DNA of 64,000 bases from Fulvimarina sp. (GCA_002700095.1 PACL01000017.1:62001-126000), one strand, 5' to 3'; positions 52,482 through 62,582 are shown, counted from the first letter of the stretch. Numbers and translations: made by a program. The notes: generated from the sequence alone by a model not told the origin.

Positions 52482-53473
52482 GGCTGGGCTCCCGTCGGGT
52501 GGGCCGGCCCGGCCTTGATGCAGCGGACGTTCCAGCCGGGCTCGAAAGGGGAAAGGTCGGGCACCGCCGCGGCGCATTCGGGCGAAGCGATCGGGCACCG
52601 CGTGCGAAACGCGCAGCCAGACGGCGGATCGGCCGGGCTCGGCATCTCGCCAGCGAGCACGTGGCCCTCATCGACCTTGCGGGCCGTGATCGACGGCGTC
52701 GCGGCCATCAGCGCCCGCGTATAGGGATGGGCCGGCGCGCCGAACACCTTGTCGGAGGGGCCCTCCTCGACGATCCGGCCGAGATACATCACCACGGCCC
52801 GTGTCGAGAGATGCCGCACGACATGCAGGTCGTGGGCGATGAACAGCATGGCGAGGCCGAGATCGCGCCTGAGGTCGGCGAGGAGGTTCACCACCTGCGC
52901 CTGGATCGACACGTCGAGGGCCGAGACCGGCTCGTCGGCGACGATGAAGTCCGGCCGCGTCGCCAGCGCCCGGGCGACTGCGATGCGCTGGCGCTGGCCG
53001 CCGGAAAACTCGTGCGGCCGGCGCTTCGCCGCGCTCTTCTGCAGGCCGACCACGTCGATCAGCCGGGCGACCTCCGTCTCGATCCCGGCTTTCGGAACGA
53101 TGTGATGGACGCGCAGGCCGTCGGCGATCTGGGCGCCGACGCTGCGGCGCGGATCGAGGGAGCCGAACGGGTCCTGGAACACCATCTGCATGCGCCGGGA
53201 AAGCGCCCGCCGCTCGGCGCCGGAGACGCCGGAAAGATCGCGGCCCTCGAAGCGGATCGTCCCGGCGCTGGGAGCTTCAAGCCCCAGCACCATCCGCCCG
53301 AGGGTGGACTTGCCGCAGCCCGATTCGCCGACGACGCCGACGGCCTCGCCCCTGGCGACCGTGAGCGACACCTCGCGCACGGCAAAAACGTCCCGGCTCC
53401 TGCCGAACAGGCCGCTGCGCATCGGGAAATTGCGCGACAGGCGGTCGGCCTCGACCAGCGGCGTTTCGGTCAT
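52478..53473 (-). CDS. dppF: Dipeptide/oligopeptide ABC transporter ATP-binding protein, DppF type
   Basis: 331 residues. Walker A GESGCGKST, signature FSGGQRQRIAVARALA, Walker B FIVADEPVSALDVS, H-loop FIAHDLHVVRHLS and the family cysteine motif GCAFRTRCPIASPEC are present. Its start overlaps by four bases the stop of the fused permease-ATPase gene, with which it forms the energising heterodimer. Confidence 0.93.
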   Translation of the reverse strand: MTETPLVEADRLSRNFPMRSGLFGRSRDVFAVREVSLTVARGEAVGVVGESGCGKSTLGRMVLGLEAPSAGTIRFEGRDLSGVSGAERRALSRRMQMVFQDPFGSLDPRRSVGAQIADGLRVHHIVPKAGIETEVARLIDVVGLQKSAAKRRPHEFSGGQRQRIAVARALATRPDFIVADEPVSALDVSIQAQVVNLLADLRRDLGLAMLFIAHDLHVVRHLSTRAVVMYLGRIVEEGPSDKVFGAPAHPYTRALMAATPSITARKVDEGHVLAGEMPSPADPPSGCAFRTRCPIASPECAAAVPDLSPFEPGWNVRCIKAGPAHPTGAQP

Positions 53474-55407
53474 GTGACCTCCTCGTAGCGCAGGCAGCGG
53501 GTGCGCCGGCCGGGCGCCGGCACGAATTCTGCCGGCTCGCTCTCGCGGCAGATCGCCTCGGCATGGTCGCAGCGCGGCGCGAAGCGGCAGCCGGGCGGCA
53601 TCTGGCCGGGGGCGGGGACAGTGCCGGGGATGGCGACGAGGCGCTCGGCGCCGCCTTCGGGCACCGAGCCGATCAGCGCGGCGGTATAGGGATGGCGGGG
53701 CCGCGCGAAGACTTCCGCGACCGGGCCCTCCTCGACCAGCTCGCCCGCATACATCACCGCGACCCGGTCGGCGATCTCGGCGACGACGGCGAGATTGTGG
53801 GTGACGAAGACGACGCCCATGTCCGGATTGTCGCGCTTCAGGTCGGCGATCAGCGCCAGGATCTGCGCCTGGATCGTCGGATCGAGCGCCGTGGTCGGCT
53901 CGTCGGCCAGCAGCAGCTTCGGCCGGTTGGCGACGGCGATGGCGATCATCGCGCGCTGGCGCTGGCCGCCGGAGAGTTCGTGGGGATAGGCGCGCGCCCG
54001 TCGCTCCGGGTCGGGAATGCCGACCCGCTTCAGGAGCGCCACGGCCTCGTTCGCCGCCTCTGCCCGGCCGATCGCGCGATGGGCGAGGATCCCCTCGGCG
54101 AGCTGGTCGCCGATCCGGTGGACCGGGTTGAGCGCGGCGCTGGCGTCCTGGAACACCATGGAAATCTCGTCGCCGCGCAGGCGCCGGTGGCCGTCCTCGT
54201 CCTCGGCAAGGAGGTCGAGCGCCGTCCCGTCGCGCCGGACATAGGCGGCGGTTCCCGCGGTCACGGCGAGGACGTCCGGCAACAGCCCTGTCACGGCGAG
54301 GCTGGTCAGCGTCTTGCCCGAGCCGCTCTCGCCGACCAGCGCCAGCGTCTCGCCGGGGCGCAGCGCCAGCGAGACGCCCCGCACCAGCTCCATGCCCGAG
54401 CCGACGCCGCCCGGCCGGTCGAGGGCGACGGTGAGGCCCTCGATCGCCAGCAGATCGGCCGGTTTCGTCTCGCCGCTGCGGTCCGTCGCGGCGCGGTCCG
54501 TCACGGCGCCGGCCCCTGCCGGTCCGGCAGCTCTGGGCACACGGGCCTCGCGCGACGACGGCCTCGGCGACGTCGCCCCGCGCCGGCGCAGCCAGATCGC
54601 GCCGCCGACCGGCACGGTGCGCGGATCAAGCACGCTCTGCAGCCGGTCGCAGAGGAGGTTGAAGGTGAGGATCGTGCCGGCCAGCGCCAGCGACGGCCAG
54701 ACCAGCAGCATCGGCGCCTGCTCCATGGCGCCTCTGGCCGAGCGGATCATCAGCCCCCAGGAAGGCGTCGGCGGCACCACGCCGAGGCCGAGGAAGCTGA
54801 GGCCGCTCTCGATGACGATGGCGGACGCGATCACCAGCGAGATCTGCACCACCAGCGGCGGCAGGACGTTGGGGAGCAGCGTGCGCAGGACGATCGTCAG
54901 GGGATGGGTGCCGAGCGCCCGCTGGGCGGTGACGTAGTCGAGGCCGCGCACCTGCAGCGTCGCGGCATAGACGACGCGGGCGTAGTTCGGCGTGTAGAGG
55001 AGGGTCAGCGCCAGGATCAGCGGCCAGAAGCCGGCGCCGAGGATGGTGACGACGAGCAGCGCCAGGAGCAGCGGCGGCAGGCACAGCACCACCTCGGCGG
55101 CCCGCACCGTGACGAGCTCGACTAGCCCCCGAAAATAGCCGCCGAGCAGCCCGAGGGTGGCGCCGATCAGCGCCGCCGCCAGCGCCGAGCCGATGGCGAT
55201 CGACAGCGACGCCCGCGCCCCGAAGATCAGCCGCGTGAGGACGTCGCGGCCGAACTCGTCCTGGCCGAGCCAGTGCTGCAGCGACGGGCCGGCGAAGCGG
55301 TGGGGGATGTCCATGGCCCGGACGTCGGCGAGCGGCAGGATGGGCGCGAGCAGCACCAGGGCCAGGATGACGGCGATGATCGAGACCGGCAGGATCAGCT
55401 TGCGCAT
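53470..55407 (-). CDS. Fused DppC-type permease and DppD-type ATPase
   Basis: 645 residues. The N-terminal 280 are a DppC permease: several helices, [20 protein letters not shown] and the EAA loop [21 protein letters not shown] linker of about 50 residues rich in Arg, Ala, Gly and Asp follows, then a complete ABC ATPase: Walker A GESGSGKT, signature [14 protein letters not shown], Walker [13 protein letters not shown], and the cysteine motif [17 protein letters not shown]. Permease and ATPase in one chain are unusual for Dpp importers, where the two are normally separate. It starts 5 bases after the permease DppB. Confidence 0.9.
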   Translation of the reverse strand: MRKLILPVSIIAVILALVLLAPILPLADVRAMDIPHRFAGPSLQHWLGQDEFGRDVLTRLIFGARASLSIAIGSALAAALIGATLGLLGGYFRGLVELVTVRAAEVVLCLPPLLLALLVVTILGAGFWPLILALTLLYTPNYARVVYAATLQVRGLDYVTAQRALGTHPLTIVLRTLLPNVLPPLVVQISLVIASAIVIESGLSFLGLGVVPPTPSWGLMIRSARGAMEQAPMLLVWPSLALAGTILTFNLLCDRLQSVLDPRTVPVGGAIWLRRRGATSPRPSSREARVPRAAGPAGAGAVTDRAATDRSGETKPADLLAIEGLTVALDRPGGVGSGMELVRGVSLALRPGETLALVGESGSGKTLTSLAVTGLLPDVLAVTAGTAAYVRRDGTALDLLAEDEDGHRRLRGDEISMVFQDASAALNPVHRIGDQLAEGILAHRAIGRAEAANEAVALLKRVGIPDPERRARAYPHELSGGQRQRAMIAIAVANRPKLLLADEPTTALDPTIQAQILALIADLKRDNPDMGVVFVTHNLAVVAEIADRVAVMYAGELVEEGPVAEVFARPRHPYTAALIGSVPEGGAERLVAIPGTVPAPGQMPPGCRFAPRCDHAEAICRESEPAEFVPAPGRRTRCLRYEEVT

Positions 55408-55411
55408 CTGA

Positions 55412-56368
55412 TCACCGGGTCAGGCTGATGCGCGGATCGAGCACCGCGGAGACGATGTCGACGACGAGGTTGAGGAAGACGAAGAGGATCGAGATCACCA
55501 TCACGATGCCGACGACTTCCGGATAGTCGCGGGCGTCGACGGCGCTGACGAGATAGCCGGAGAGGCCCGGCCAGTTGAATACGAACTCGACCAGCACCGT
55601 GCCGCCGATCAGCGTGCCCATTTCCAGCCCGAGCACGGTCAGAACCGGGATCATCGCGTTGCGCACCACGTGGCGCCGCAGGATTTTCACCCGGCTCAGG
55701 CCCTTCGCCCTTGCGGTGCGCACATAGTCGCGCTCAAGGACGTCGAGCACGGAGGCTCGCGTCATCCGCGCGATGACCGCCCACAGCGCCAGCGCCACCG
55801 TGCCGGCGGGCAGCATCAGCAGGAGGAGGTGGCGGGCCGGATCGACGGCGAAGGGCACGTAGCCGCCGGCCGGAACCAGGCGCAGCTCCTGGGCGAAGAC
55901 GAGGATCACCACCGAGCCGACGACGAAGACCGGCGTCGACAGCGCCACCGAGGACAGGAAGGAGATGAGGGTGTCGATCCAGCCGCCGGAGCGGACCGCC
56001 GCCAGCGTTCCCGCCGGAACGCCGAGCGCTGCGGCGATCAGCGCGGCGGCGACGATGACTTCCAGCGTGCGCGGCAGGCGCTGGACGATCTGTCCCGTCA
56101 CCGAGGCGCCGTCGCGGAACGAGGTGCCGAGATCGCCGGTGAGGAGGCCGCCGATATGGTGGGCGTATTGCAGCCACAACGGATCGTCGAGGCCGAGCCG
56201 CTCGCGCAGGTTCGCGACCGCCTGCGGGTCGGCGGCGGTGGAGCCCTGGCTGAGCAGCAGCTCGGCGGGATCCCCCGGCACGAGATGCAGCATCAGGAAC
56301 ACCAGCGTCACCACGATCCAGACCAGGAAGACCGCGAGGAGGCTGCGATAGGCGATGTAGCGCAACAT
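55412..56368 (-). CDS. dppB: Dipeptide/oligopeptide ABC transporter permease, DppB type
   Basis: 318 residues with six helices. Conserved parts: LVPGDPAELLLSQGS, GDLGTSFRDGASV, the EAA loop TARAKGLSRVKILRRHVVRNAMIPVL and GTVLVEFVFNWPGLSGYLVSA. It follows the binding protein gene by 9 bases. It is distinct from the DppB gene near 46 kb, so the window has two Dpp-type systems. Confidence 0.93.
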   Translation of the reverse strand: MLRYIAYRSLLAVFLVWIVVTLVFLMLHLVPGDPAELLLSQGSTAADPQAVANLRERLGLDDPLWLQYAHHIGGLLTGDLGTSFRDGASVTGQIVQRLPRTLEVIVAAALIAAALGVPAGTLAAVRSGGWIDTLISFLSSVALSTPVFVVGSVVILVFAQELRLVPAGGYVPFAVDPARHLLLLMLPAGTVALALWAVIARMTRASVLDVLERDYVRTARAKGLSRVKILRRHVVRNAMIPVLTVLGLEMGTLIGGTVLVEFVFNWPGLSGYLVSAVDARDYPEVVGIVMVISILFVFLNLVVDIVSAVLDPRISLTR

Positions 56369-56377
56369 CGGTCGGCC

Positions 56378-57907
56378 TCAGCCGAGGACCGTCTCTTCCA
56401 GAGTCTCGGGCGAATAGAAGCAGAGCTGGCCGGGCATGTTGGTGAAGCCGGACACGCCGGCCTTCATGGCAAAGCCCTGGGAGCGCCAGGCGAGGCCGGC
56501 GATCGGCGTCGTCTCCAGCGCCTTCGCCTCCATCTGGTGGTAGATCGTCTTGCGCTCGGCCGCCTTGAAGGTCTGGCGGCCCTTGGCGAGGAGTTCGGTG
56601 ATCTCCGGCGTCTTCAGGCCGTAGCTGCGCACGAAGCTCGCCGGCAGCGAGCCGTCGATCAGCTGGGTCATGCCGTCCGGATCGTTGTTGGAAGCCGTCG
56701 TGCCCATCACGGCGAGGTCGTACTGGCCCTGATTGCCCTTCTGGACGCGGGTCGCCCATTCCGGCAGGTCGAGCCTGGCATTGATCCCGACCATCGACAG
56801 ATAGGCCTGGCAGACCTCGGCGGTGCTCTGGTGCATGCCGTATTGGGCGGTCGCGAGGAGCGTGCAGTCGAAGCCGTTCGGGTGGCCCGCCTCGGCGAGC
56901 AGCGCCATCGCCTTGTCCGGATCGTAGGCCCAGCCGTTGGCGAGATCGGCGTTGTAGTAGTCCGAGCCCTCGGCCAGCGGCAGGTGTTCGAGGGCGCTGC
57001 CGCGGCCGTAGAAGGCGGCGGCGACGATGTCCTCGCGCTTGATCGCATGGGCGACGGCGCGGCGCACCCGCGGATCGTCGAAGGGCGGCCGCTCGGCGTT
57101 GAAGGTCAGATACATGAACGGCCCGTCGACGGCGTCGAGCTTCAGCCGCGCGTCGGCCTCGATCTGCTCCATCGCCTGCCAGGGGACATATTCGATGAGG
57201 TCGACGTCGCCGGCGTCGAGCGCCGCCACCCGCAGATTCTCGTCGGCATAGACGATGACCTCGATCCCGGCGAGCTTCGGCAGGCCTTCCTTGTAGTAGC
57301 CGTCGAAGGCCGACAGGCTCAGCGACACGCCGCGGTCGGTCTTGTCGAGCTTGAAGGGGCCGGCGCCCATCGTCGTGTCCGGCGCCTCGCCCTTCTTGAT
57401 CATCGGCATGTTGAAATGGGCGAACCAGCCGGGCAGCACCGCCGACGGCTCTTCCGTCGTCATCCGGATCGTCCTTGCGTCCGGTGTGTCGACCTTGACG
57501 ACCGACTGCAGCTCGCCGCGGAAGAAGGCGGTGGAATCGGCCTTCGCCGCCTCGGCGACGTTCCAGGCGATGTCCTCGGACGTGACGGGCGACCCGTCGT
57601 GCCACCTGGCGTCGCGCAGCTTGAACGTCCAGGTTCCAGCGTCGTCGACCTCGAAGCTCTCGGCGAGTTCGCCGCGCATGGTGCCGTCCGGGGCAAAGCC
57701 GAGGAGGCCGCGATGCATCATCAGCTTGACCGTGCCGGCCGCCGAGCCCGAGGAGGCCCAGGCATCGAAGCTCGGCGGATAGGCCGACAGGCCGAAGCGC
57801 AGCATGCCGCCGGTCTCGGCCCGCAACCCCTTCGGGCCGACGAAGGCGAGGGCACCGGCGGCGGCGCTGGTGGCGAGAAAGCTGCGGCGGTTGAGGCGCA
57901 TCGTCAT
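56378..57907 (-). CDS. dppA: Peptide/amide ABC transporter substrate-binding protein (DppA type, Tat signal)
   Basis: 509 residues. A twin-arginine signal NRRSFLATSAAAGALAF starts the protein, followed by SBP_bac_5 features: LRDARWHDGSPVTSEDIAWNV, VRRAVAHAIKREDIVAAAFYG. GGAGA lies eight bases before the ATG at 57907. It is 62 bases after the hyuB gene and opens the transport part of the operon. The ligand is probably the substrate of HyuA/HyuB, such as an oxoproline or hydantoin-containing peptide. Confidence 0.92.
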   Translation of the reverse strand: MTMRLNRRSFLATSAAAGALAFVGPKGLRAETGGMLRFGLSAYPPSFDAWASSGSAAGTVKLMMHRGLLGFAPDGTMRGELAESFEVDDAGTWTFKLRDARWHDGSPVTSEDIAWNVAEAAKADSTAFFRGELQSVVKVDTPDARTIRMTTEEPSAVLPGWFAHFNMPMIKKGEAPDTTMGAGPFKLDKTDRGVSLSLSAFDGYYKEGLPKLAGIEVIVYADENLRVAALDAGDVDLIEYVPWQAMEQIEADARLKLDAVDGPFMYLTFNAERPPFDDPRVRRAVAHAIKREDIVAAAFYGRGSALEHLPLAEGSDYYNADLANGWAYDPDKAMALLAEAGHPNGFDCTLLATAQYGMHQSTAEVCQAYLSMVGINARLDLPEWATRVQKGNQGQYDLAVMGTTASNNDPDGMTQLIDGSLPASFVRSYGLKTPEITELLAKGRQTFKAAERKTIYHQMEAKALETTPIAGLAWRSQGFAMKAGVSGFTNMPGQLCFYSPETLEETVLG

Positions 57908-57969
57908 TTCGCTGTCTCCATGCTCGTGGCCGGGCATCGGCTGGCCGGTTGGAAAATGTCGGCGCGTCG

Positions 57970-59619
57970 TCACTCCGCCGCGATGAGGTCGTTGCGCGCA
58001 TCGGCCTCGATGGCCGACGGCGCGCGGTCTGCCGCCGGGCCGTAGCCGCCGCCGCCGGGGGTGACGATCTCCAGCCACTCACCGGCGCGAAGGGATCCGA
58101 CGCCGCGCTCGAAGGGGGCGGCGGACGGCGAGACGGCGAAGCTGCCGCCGGCGCCCGGCCCGCCGCCGAGAAGGCCCCAGCTGGTCGAGAGGATGCGGGT
58201 GATGTCGACGCGCACCATGCAGTCTTCCGTCGCCCGGTAGACCCGGCGAAGGCCCATGCCGCCGCGAAAGGCGCCGGCGCCGCCGGAGCCGTCGACGAGC
58301 TCGTAGCGTTCCAGAATCAGCGGATATTCGACCTCCAGCGCCTCGACCGGCAGGTTGGAGGTGTTGGTGGCGTGGACGTGAATGCCGTCGAGGCCGTCGG
58401 CCGACGGCCGGGCGCCGCCGCCGCCGCCGATGGTCTCCAGATAGACCCAGTAGTTCCCGGATTCCGGGCCGCTCGTCCGGGTGCCGGAAAAGGTCGCGAC
58501 CGAGCAGCCGGAATTGGTGCAGGCCGACACCTTCTGCGGCGCCGCTTGCGCCAGCGCCCCGAGGATCAGGTCGGCGACCCGCTGGCAGGTCTGGACGCGG
58601 CCGTTGACGGCGGCCGGGTGCGAGCAGGAGAGGAGGCTGCCCTGGGGCGCCCGGACGGTGATCGGCCGGGCGAGGCCGGCATTCGGCAGGACGGTCGGGT
58701 CGACCACGGACTTGACGATGTAATAGGCGGTGGCGAGCAGCGCCGTGCGGGTCATGTTGATGCCCGAGCGCACCTGCGGCGGCGCCTCGAAATCCAGCGC
58801 GATCTCGTCGCCGGCGATGGTGACGGTCACGGCGAGCGGGATCGGATCGTCGAAATCGAGGGTGTCGAAGACGTCCTCGAAGCGCCAGGAACCATCCGGC
58901 AGCGCGGCGATGCCGGCGCGCATCTTGCGCTCGGCATAGTCCTGCAGCGCCTTGCCGGAGGCGAGCACCGTTCCGGTGCCGTGCTTGGCGCAGAGCTCGG
59001 TGAAGCGCCTGACCCCCACCCGGTTGGCCGCCATCTGGGCGCGCAGGTCCGACAGTCGTTCCCGAGGCACCTGGCAGTTCAGGAGGATCAGGTCCTGCAC
59101 GTCCTTCTGGAGTTCGCCCGCCCGCCAGAGCCGGATCGGCGGGATGCGCAGGCCTTCCTGGTAGATGTGGGCATGGGCCCGGTCGACGAAGTCGGAATGG
59201 TGGGCGAGATTCACCGTCCAGGCGACGAGGTCGCCGTCGATGAAGATCGGCTCGGCGAGGACGATGTCCGGCAGGTGGGTGCCGCCGCCCTTGTAGGCGT
59301 CGTTGCCGACGAAGACGTCGCCCGGCCGCATCTCGGCCGCGTCGTGCAAAGCGAGCACCATCGGGATGAAGTCGAGGAAGCTGCCGAGATGCACCGGAAT
59401 GTGCTCGGCCTGGCAGAGGGTCCGGCCGTCCCGGTCGAACAGCGCCGTCGAGCAGTCCCGCCGCTCCTTGATGTTGGTCGAATAGGAGGCCCGCACCAGC
59501 GCCTCGCCGGTCTCCTCGACGATGGAGGAGAGCGCCGCGCCGATGACCTCCACGGTGATCGGGTCGAGGGCGAGCTGGTCAGGCGTCGCCGGTGCGGACG
59601 CCTTTGGGGCATGGCTCAT
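57970..59619 (-). CDS. hyuB: Hydantoinase/oxoprolinase B subunit (HyuB type)
   Basis: 549 residues, a typical HyuB length. Conserved segments: DPITVEVIGAALSSIVEETG, ALVRASYSTNIKERRDCSTALFD, FVGNDAYKGGGTHLPDIVL, and the C-terminal GGGGGARPSADGLDGIHVHATNTSNLP with glycines. With HyuA it forms the ATP-dependent N-methylhydantoinase or 5-oxoprolinase that opens a five-membered cyclic amide. The ATG overlaps the stop of the hyuA gene (ATGA). Confidence 0.9.
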   Translation of the reverse strand: MSHAPKASAPATPDQLALDPITVEVIGAALSSIVEETGEALVRASYSTNIKERRDCSTALFDRDGRTLCQAEHIPVHLGSFLDFIPMVLALHDAAEMRPGDVFVGNDAYKGGGTHLPDIVLAEPIFIDGDLVAWTVNLAHHSDFVDRAHAHIYQEGLRIPPIRLWRAGELQKDVQDLILLNCQVPRERLSDLRAQMAANRVGVRRFTELCAKHGTGTVLASGKALQDYAERKMRAGIAALPDGSWRFEDVFDTLDFDDPIPLAVTVTIAGDEIALDFEAPPQVRSGINMTRTALLATAYYIVKSVVDPTVLPNAGLARPITVRAPQGSLLSCSHPAAVNGRVQTCQRVADLILGALAQAAPQKVSACTNSGCSVATFSGTRTSGPESGNYWVYLETIGGGGGARPSADGLDGIHVHATNTSNLPVEALEVEYPLILERYELVDGSGGAGAFRGGMGLRRVYRATEDCMVRVDITRILSTSWGLLGGGPGAGGSFAVSPSAAPFERGVGSLRAGEWLEIVTPGGGGYGPAADRAPSAIEADARNDLIAAE

Positions 59620-61694
59620 CGCGGCAGCTCCAGGATGAGGTTTTCGAGCCCGTCGACCGTGGCGGTGACGCCGGGCGGGACGAGGGTGGTGGTGTCCATC
59701 TGCTCGATGATCGCCGGGCCACTGAACGCCATGCCGGGCCGCAGTGCCGCGCGGGCGTAGATGGCGCTGTCGGCAAAGCCCCCGGTCTCCGGAAACCAGA
59801 TCTCGCGCCGGCCGGTGACGGCGGACGACGCATCTTCCGGCCCGAGCGGCAGTATCGGCAGCTCGGCCTTCCTCACGAGGCCCAGCGCCTCGGCCCGGAA
59901 GGTCACGCAGAGGATGCGTTCCCCCTCGGCGGCAAAGCCGTACATGCGGATATGGGCCGCGGTGAAATCCTCCCGCAGCTTCTTGAGGCTCTGCGCGGTG
60001 ATCTCGCCGGCGGGGACGGGCACGGTCAGCTCGTAGTTCTGGCCCTCGTAGCGAAGGTCGACGCTCTGGGTCGCGCGCCTCGCCTCCGGCGCGATCCTCT
60101 CGGTCTCGAACCAGCGGCCGGCCTCGGCCGCCACCGCATTCACCGCATCGCCGATGGCGGCAATGTTCTCGGCCTCGAGCGGGATCAGCCGGGTGGCGGA
60201 GAAGTCGGCGCGAAGGTCGGTGAGGAGCAGCCCCATGGCGCAGAGGATGCCGGGATTGCGCGGCACGATGACCCGGGCGATGTCGAGTTCCGCGGCAAGC
60301 CGCACCGCATGCAGCGGGCCGGCGCCGCCGAAGGCCATCAGCGCGTAGTCGCGCGGGTCGTAGCCCTTCTGCACCGAGATCACCCGGATCGCCCGCGCCA
60401 TGTTGGCGGTGACGACGGAGATGATCCCCTGGGCGGTCTCCATCGGCTCCATGCCGAGCTCGGCGGCGAGCCGCGCGACGGCTTCGAGCGCGAGATCCCG
60501 CCGCACCGCCATGCGCCCGTCGAGGAGATGGGTGGGGTTGAGCACCTGCAGGACGATGTTGGCGTCGGTCACCGTCGGCTGGCTGGCACCCTTGCCGTAG
60601 CAGACGGGGCCGGGATCGGCGCCGGCGCTCTGCGGCCCGACCTTCAGGAGCCCGCCACTGTCGATCGCCGCGATCGAGCCGCCGCCGGCGCCCACCGTGT
60701 GGATGTCGAGCATCGGCGCCTTGATCGGATAGCCGTGGACGACGCTCTCGTTGGTCTGGGTGATCTTGCCGCCGGTCATCAGCGCGACGTCGGAGGAGGT
60801 GCCGCCCATGTCGAAGGTGATGACGTCGAGATGGCCGGAGCGCGCGCCGATCGCCTCGGCCGCGACGACGCCGGTCGATGGGCCGGAGAGGACCGCGCGC
60901 ACCGGCGTCTCGGCCGCCGCCTCGAAGCCGACGACGCCGCCGTTCGACTGGGTCAGATGCGGGGCGGCGAGAAGCCCCATCTCGCCGAGCCGCGTCGTCA
61001 GCCGGCGGATGTAGCGCTGCATGATCGGGCCGAGATAGGCGTTGACCGTCGCCGTCGACAGCCGCTCGAACTCGCGGAATTCCGGCGCGATCTCGTGGCT
61101 GGCGCAGATGAAGGCGTCCGGCAGTTCCTCTGCGACGATCGCCTTCGCCGCCTTCTCGTGGGCCGGATTGACGAAGGCGTAGAGGAACGAGATCGCGACC
61201 GCCGCGACCCCTTCTGCGGCGAATGCCCTTGCCGCTTCGCGCACGGCCGCCTCGTCCAGCGGCGCTTCCACCGCGCCGGTATGCAGCATCCGCTCGCAAA
61301 CCTCCCGGCGCAGGAAGCGCGGCACCAGCACCGGCGGCTTCTCGGCGAAGAGGTCGTAGAGGTCGGGACGCTTCTGCCGGCCGATCTCCAGGAGGTCGCG
61401 GAAGCCGGCGGTGGTGATCAGCCCCACCTTGGCGCCGCGATGGGTGATCAGTGCGTTGGTCGCCACCGTCGTCCCATGGCCGAGATAGGTGATCTCGCCG
61501 GCGTCGAAGGCGCATTCCTGCATGCCCTCGGTGACGCCCTCGAAGATGCCCCGGGAGGGATCGTCCGGCGTCGAGGAGACCTTCCAGACCCGCATGGCGC
61601 CGGTCGCTTCGTCGAACATGCAGACGTCGGTGAAGGTGCCGCCGGAATCGACGCCGACGCGCCAGCTTGCCCGGGATCCTTCGGTCTCGCCCAT
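59616..61694 (-). CDS. hyuA: Hydantoinase/oxoprolinase A subunit (HyuA type)
   Basis: 692 residues. N-terminal actin-like ATPase motif RVGVDSGGTFTDVCMFDE, followed by GHGTTVATNALI, and VITFDMGGTSSDVALM near 280, typical of the family. It supplies ATP-dependent opening of a cyclic amide (N-methylhydantoin or 5-oxo-L-proline). The ATG at 61694 fits the family N-terminus. It heads a nine-gene minus-strand operon (hyuA, hyuB, dppA, dppB, dppCD, dppF, SDR, creatininase, ghrA) and is divergent from a GntR regulator. Confidence 0.9.
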   Translation of the reverse strand: MGETEGSRASWRVGVDSGGTFTDVCMFDEATGAMRVWKVSSTPDDPSRGIFEGVTEGMQECAFDAGEITYLGHGTTVATNALITHRGAKVGLITTAGFRDLLEIGRQKRPDLYDLFAEKPPVLVPRFLRREVCERMLHTGAVEAPLDEAAVREAARAFAAEGVAAVAISFLYAFVNPAHEKAAKAIVAEELPDAFICASHEIAPEFREFERLSTATVNAYLGPIMQRYIRRLTTRLGEMGLLAAPHLTQSNGGVVGFEAAAETPVRAVLSGPSTGVVAAEAIGARSGHLDVITFDMGGTSSDVALMTGGKITQTNESVVHGYPIKAPMLDIHTVGAGGGSIAAIDSGGLLKVGPQSAGADPGPVCYGKGASQPTVTDANIVLQVLNPTHLLDGRMAVRRDLALEAVARLAAELGMEPMETAQGIISVVTANMARAIRVISVQKGYDPRDYALMAFGGAGPLHAVRLAAELDIARVIVPRNPGILCAMGLLLTDLRADFSATRLIPLEAENIAAIGDAVNAVAAEAGRWFETERIAPEARRATQSVDLRYEGQNYELTVPVPAGEITAQSLKKLREDFTAAHIRMYGFAAEGERILCVTFRAEALGLVRKAELPILPLGPEDASSAVTGRREIWFPETGGFADSAIYARAALRPGMAFSGPAIIEQMDTTTLVPPGVTATVDGLENLILELPR

Positions 61695-61715
61695 TTCAGT
61701 CTGGCCCCATTCATG

Positions 61716-61730
61716 TATACTTGACGTATA
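61716..61730. promoter_or_regulatory. GntR/FadR-type operator between hyuA and its divergent regulator
   Basis: TATAC-TTGAC-GTATA, a perfect 5-bp inverted repeat, lies 22 bases upstream of the hyuA start codon; it also overlaps a possible TTGACG -35 on the plus strand. FadR-type regulators bind short GT-N-AC palindromes of this kind. A second inverted repeat CTCAT-AAAAA-ATGAG is at 61765-61779. Confidence 0.55.
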
Positions 61731-61848
61731 ACACTCCAGTCGGGCACGCTGCGCAATCCCCTTTCTCATAAAAAATGAGCAGCGTGAGGAAGTGACTGAG
61801 AAATGGGCATTTGCTCGAAATGAAGACGCGAACGGGAGACAGGCCGGA

Positions 61849-62520
61849 ATGGCGGCGGCATCGGACGACGAGACGACCGGCGGGCGGGCCGCCAAGCCCG
61901 CCGGCCAGCGCGCCTATGCGGCGATCCGTGCCGGCATCCTCGGCGGCGCCTTTCCGCCCGGCGGCTTCATCGAGGAGGGACAGGCCTGCGAACTGACCGG
62001 GGTCTCCCGCACGCCGGTCCGCGAGGCGCTGACGCGGCTCGCCGCCGAAGGCTTCGTCGAGCTGCATCCGCGCCGCGGCGCCATGGTCCGGCCGCTGCTC
62101 GGCTCGGAGCTGCGGGACCTTCTGGAAGTCCGCCGGATGATCGAGAGCCACGCCATCCGCCGCATCTGCGAGGACCGGCGGGCGGTTCCCGGCGGCCTCT
62201 ACGGCCTCTGCGAGAGCCGCGAGGCGGCTTCAGTCAACGATCTTCTGACCAGCGTCGAGATCAACACCAGGTTCCACCACGGCATCGTCGAGGCGGCCGG
62301 CAACGGCGTCCTCACCAAGGCCTATGAGGGCCTCCATGCCAGCCTCGGCCGCGCCAGCATGCTGTCCCTGCAGATGAAGTTCGGCGATTCCGACCTCATC
62401 AACCAGGAGCACCGGGAACTCCTCGACGCCCTCTCGGCCCACGACGCCGAGGCGGCGCTCGCCGTCCTTCAGCGGCATCTGAGGCCGATCCCGCAGCTGA
62501 TGGCGGTGCTGCCCGCCTGA
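61849..62520 (+). CDS. GntR-family transcriptional regulator (FadR/FCD subfamily)
   Basis: 223 residues. The wHTH is RAYAAIRAGILGGAFPPGGFIEEGQACELTGVSRTPVREALTRLAAEGFVE in pattern, with VSRTPVREALTRL the recognition helix, and the FCD effector domain follows (EVRRMIESHAIRRICE, NTRFHHGIVEAAGNGVL, NQEHRELLDALSAHDAEAAL). GGGAG is about ten bases before the ATG at 61849; a GTG start at 61792 is possible but its ribosome site is too close. It is divergent from the hyu operon and 62 bases from the ggt gene, and probably controls both in response to a pathway acid. Confidence 0.9.
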   Translation: MAAASDDETTGGRAAKPAGQRAYAAIRAGILGGAFPPGGFIEEGQACELTGVSRTPVREALTRLAAEGFVELHPRRGAMVRPLLGSELRDLLEVRRMIESHAIRRICEDRRAVPGGLYGLCESREAASVNDLLTSVEINTRFHHGIVEAAGNGVLTKAYEGLHASLGRASMLSLQMKFGDSDLINQEHRELLDALSAHDAEAALAVLQRHLRPIPQLMAVLPA

Positions 62521-62582
62521 GGGACGGCCCCCTCCATGGACATCCCGCCCCGATCCTCTTCCCGACAGAAGGCCCTTCGCCC

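Noticed and set aside
59592-61724. A 700-codon plus-strand frame opposite hyuA
   Set aside because: Antisense to a clear HyuA gene, composition typical of a shadow frame.
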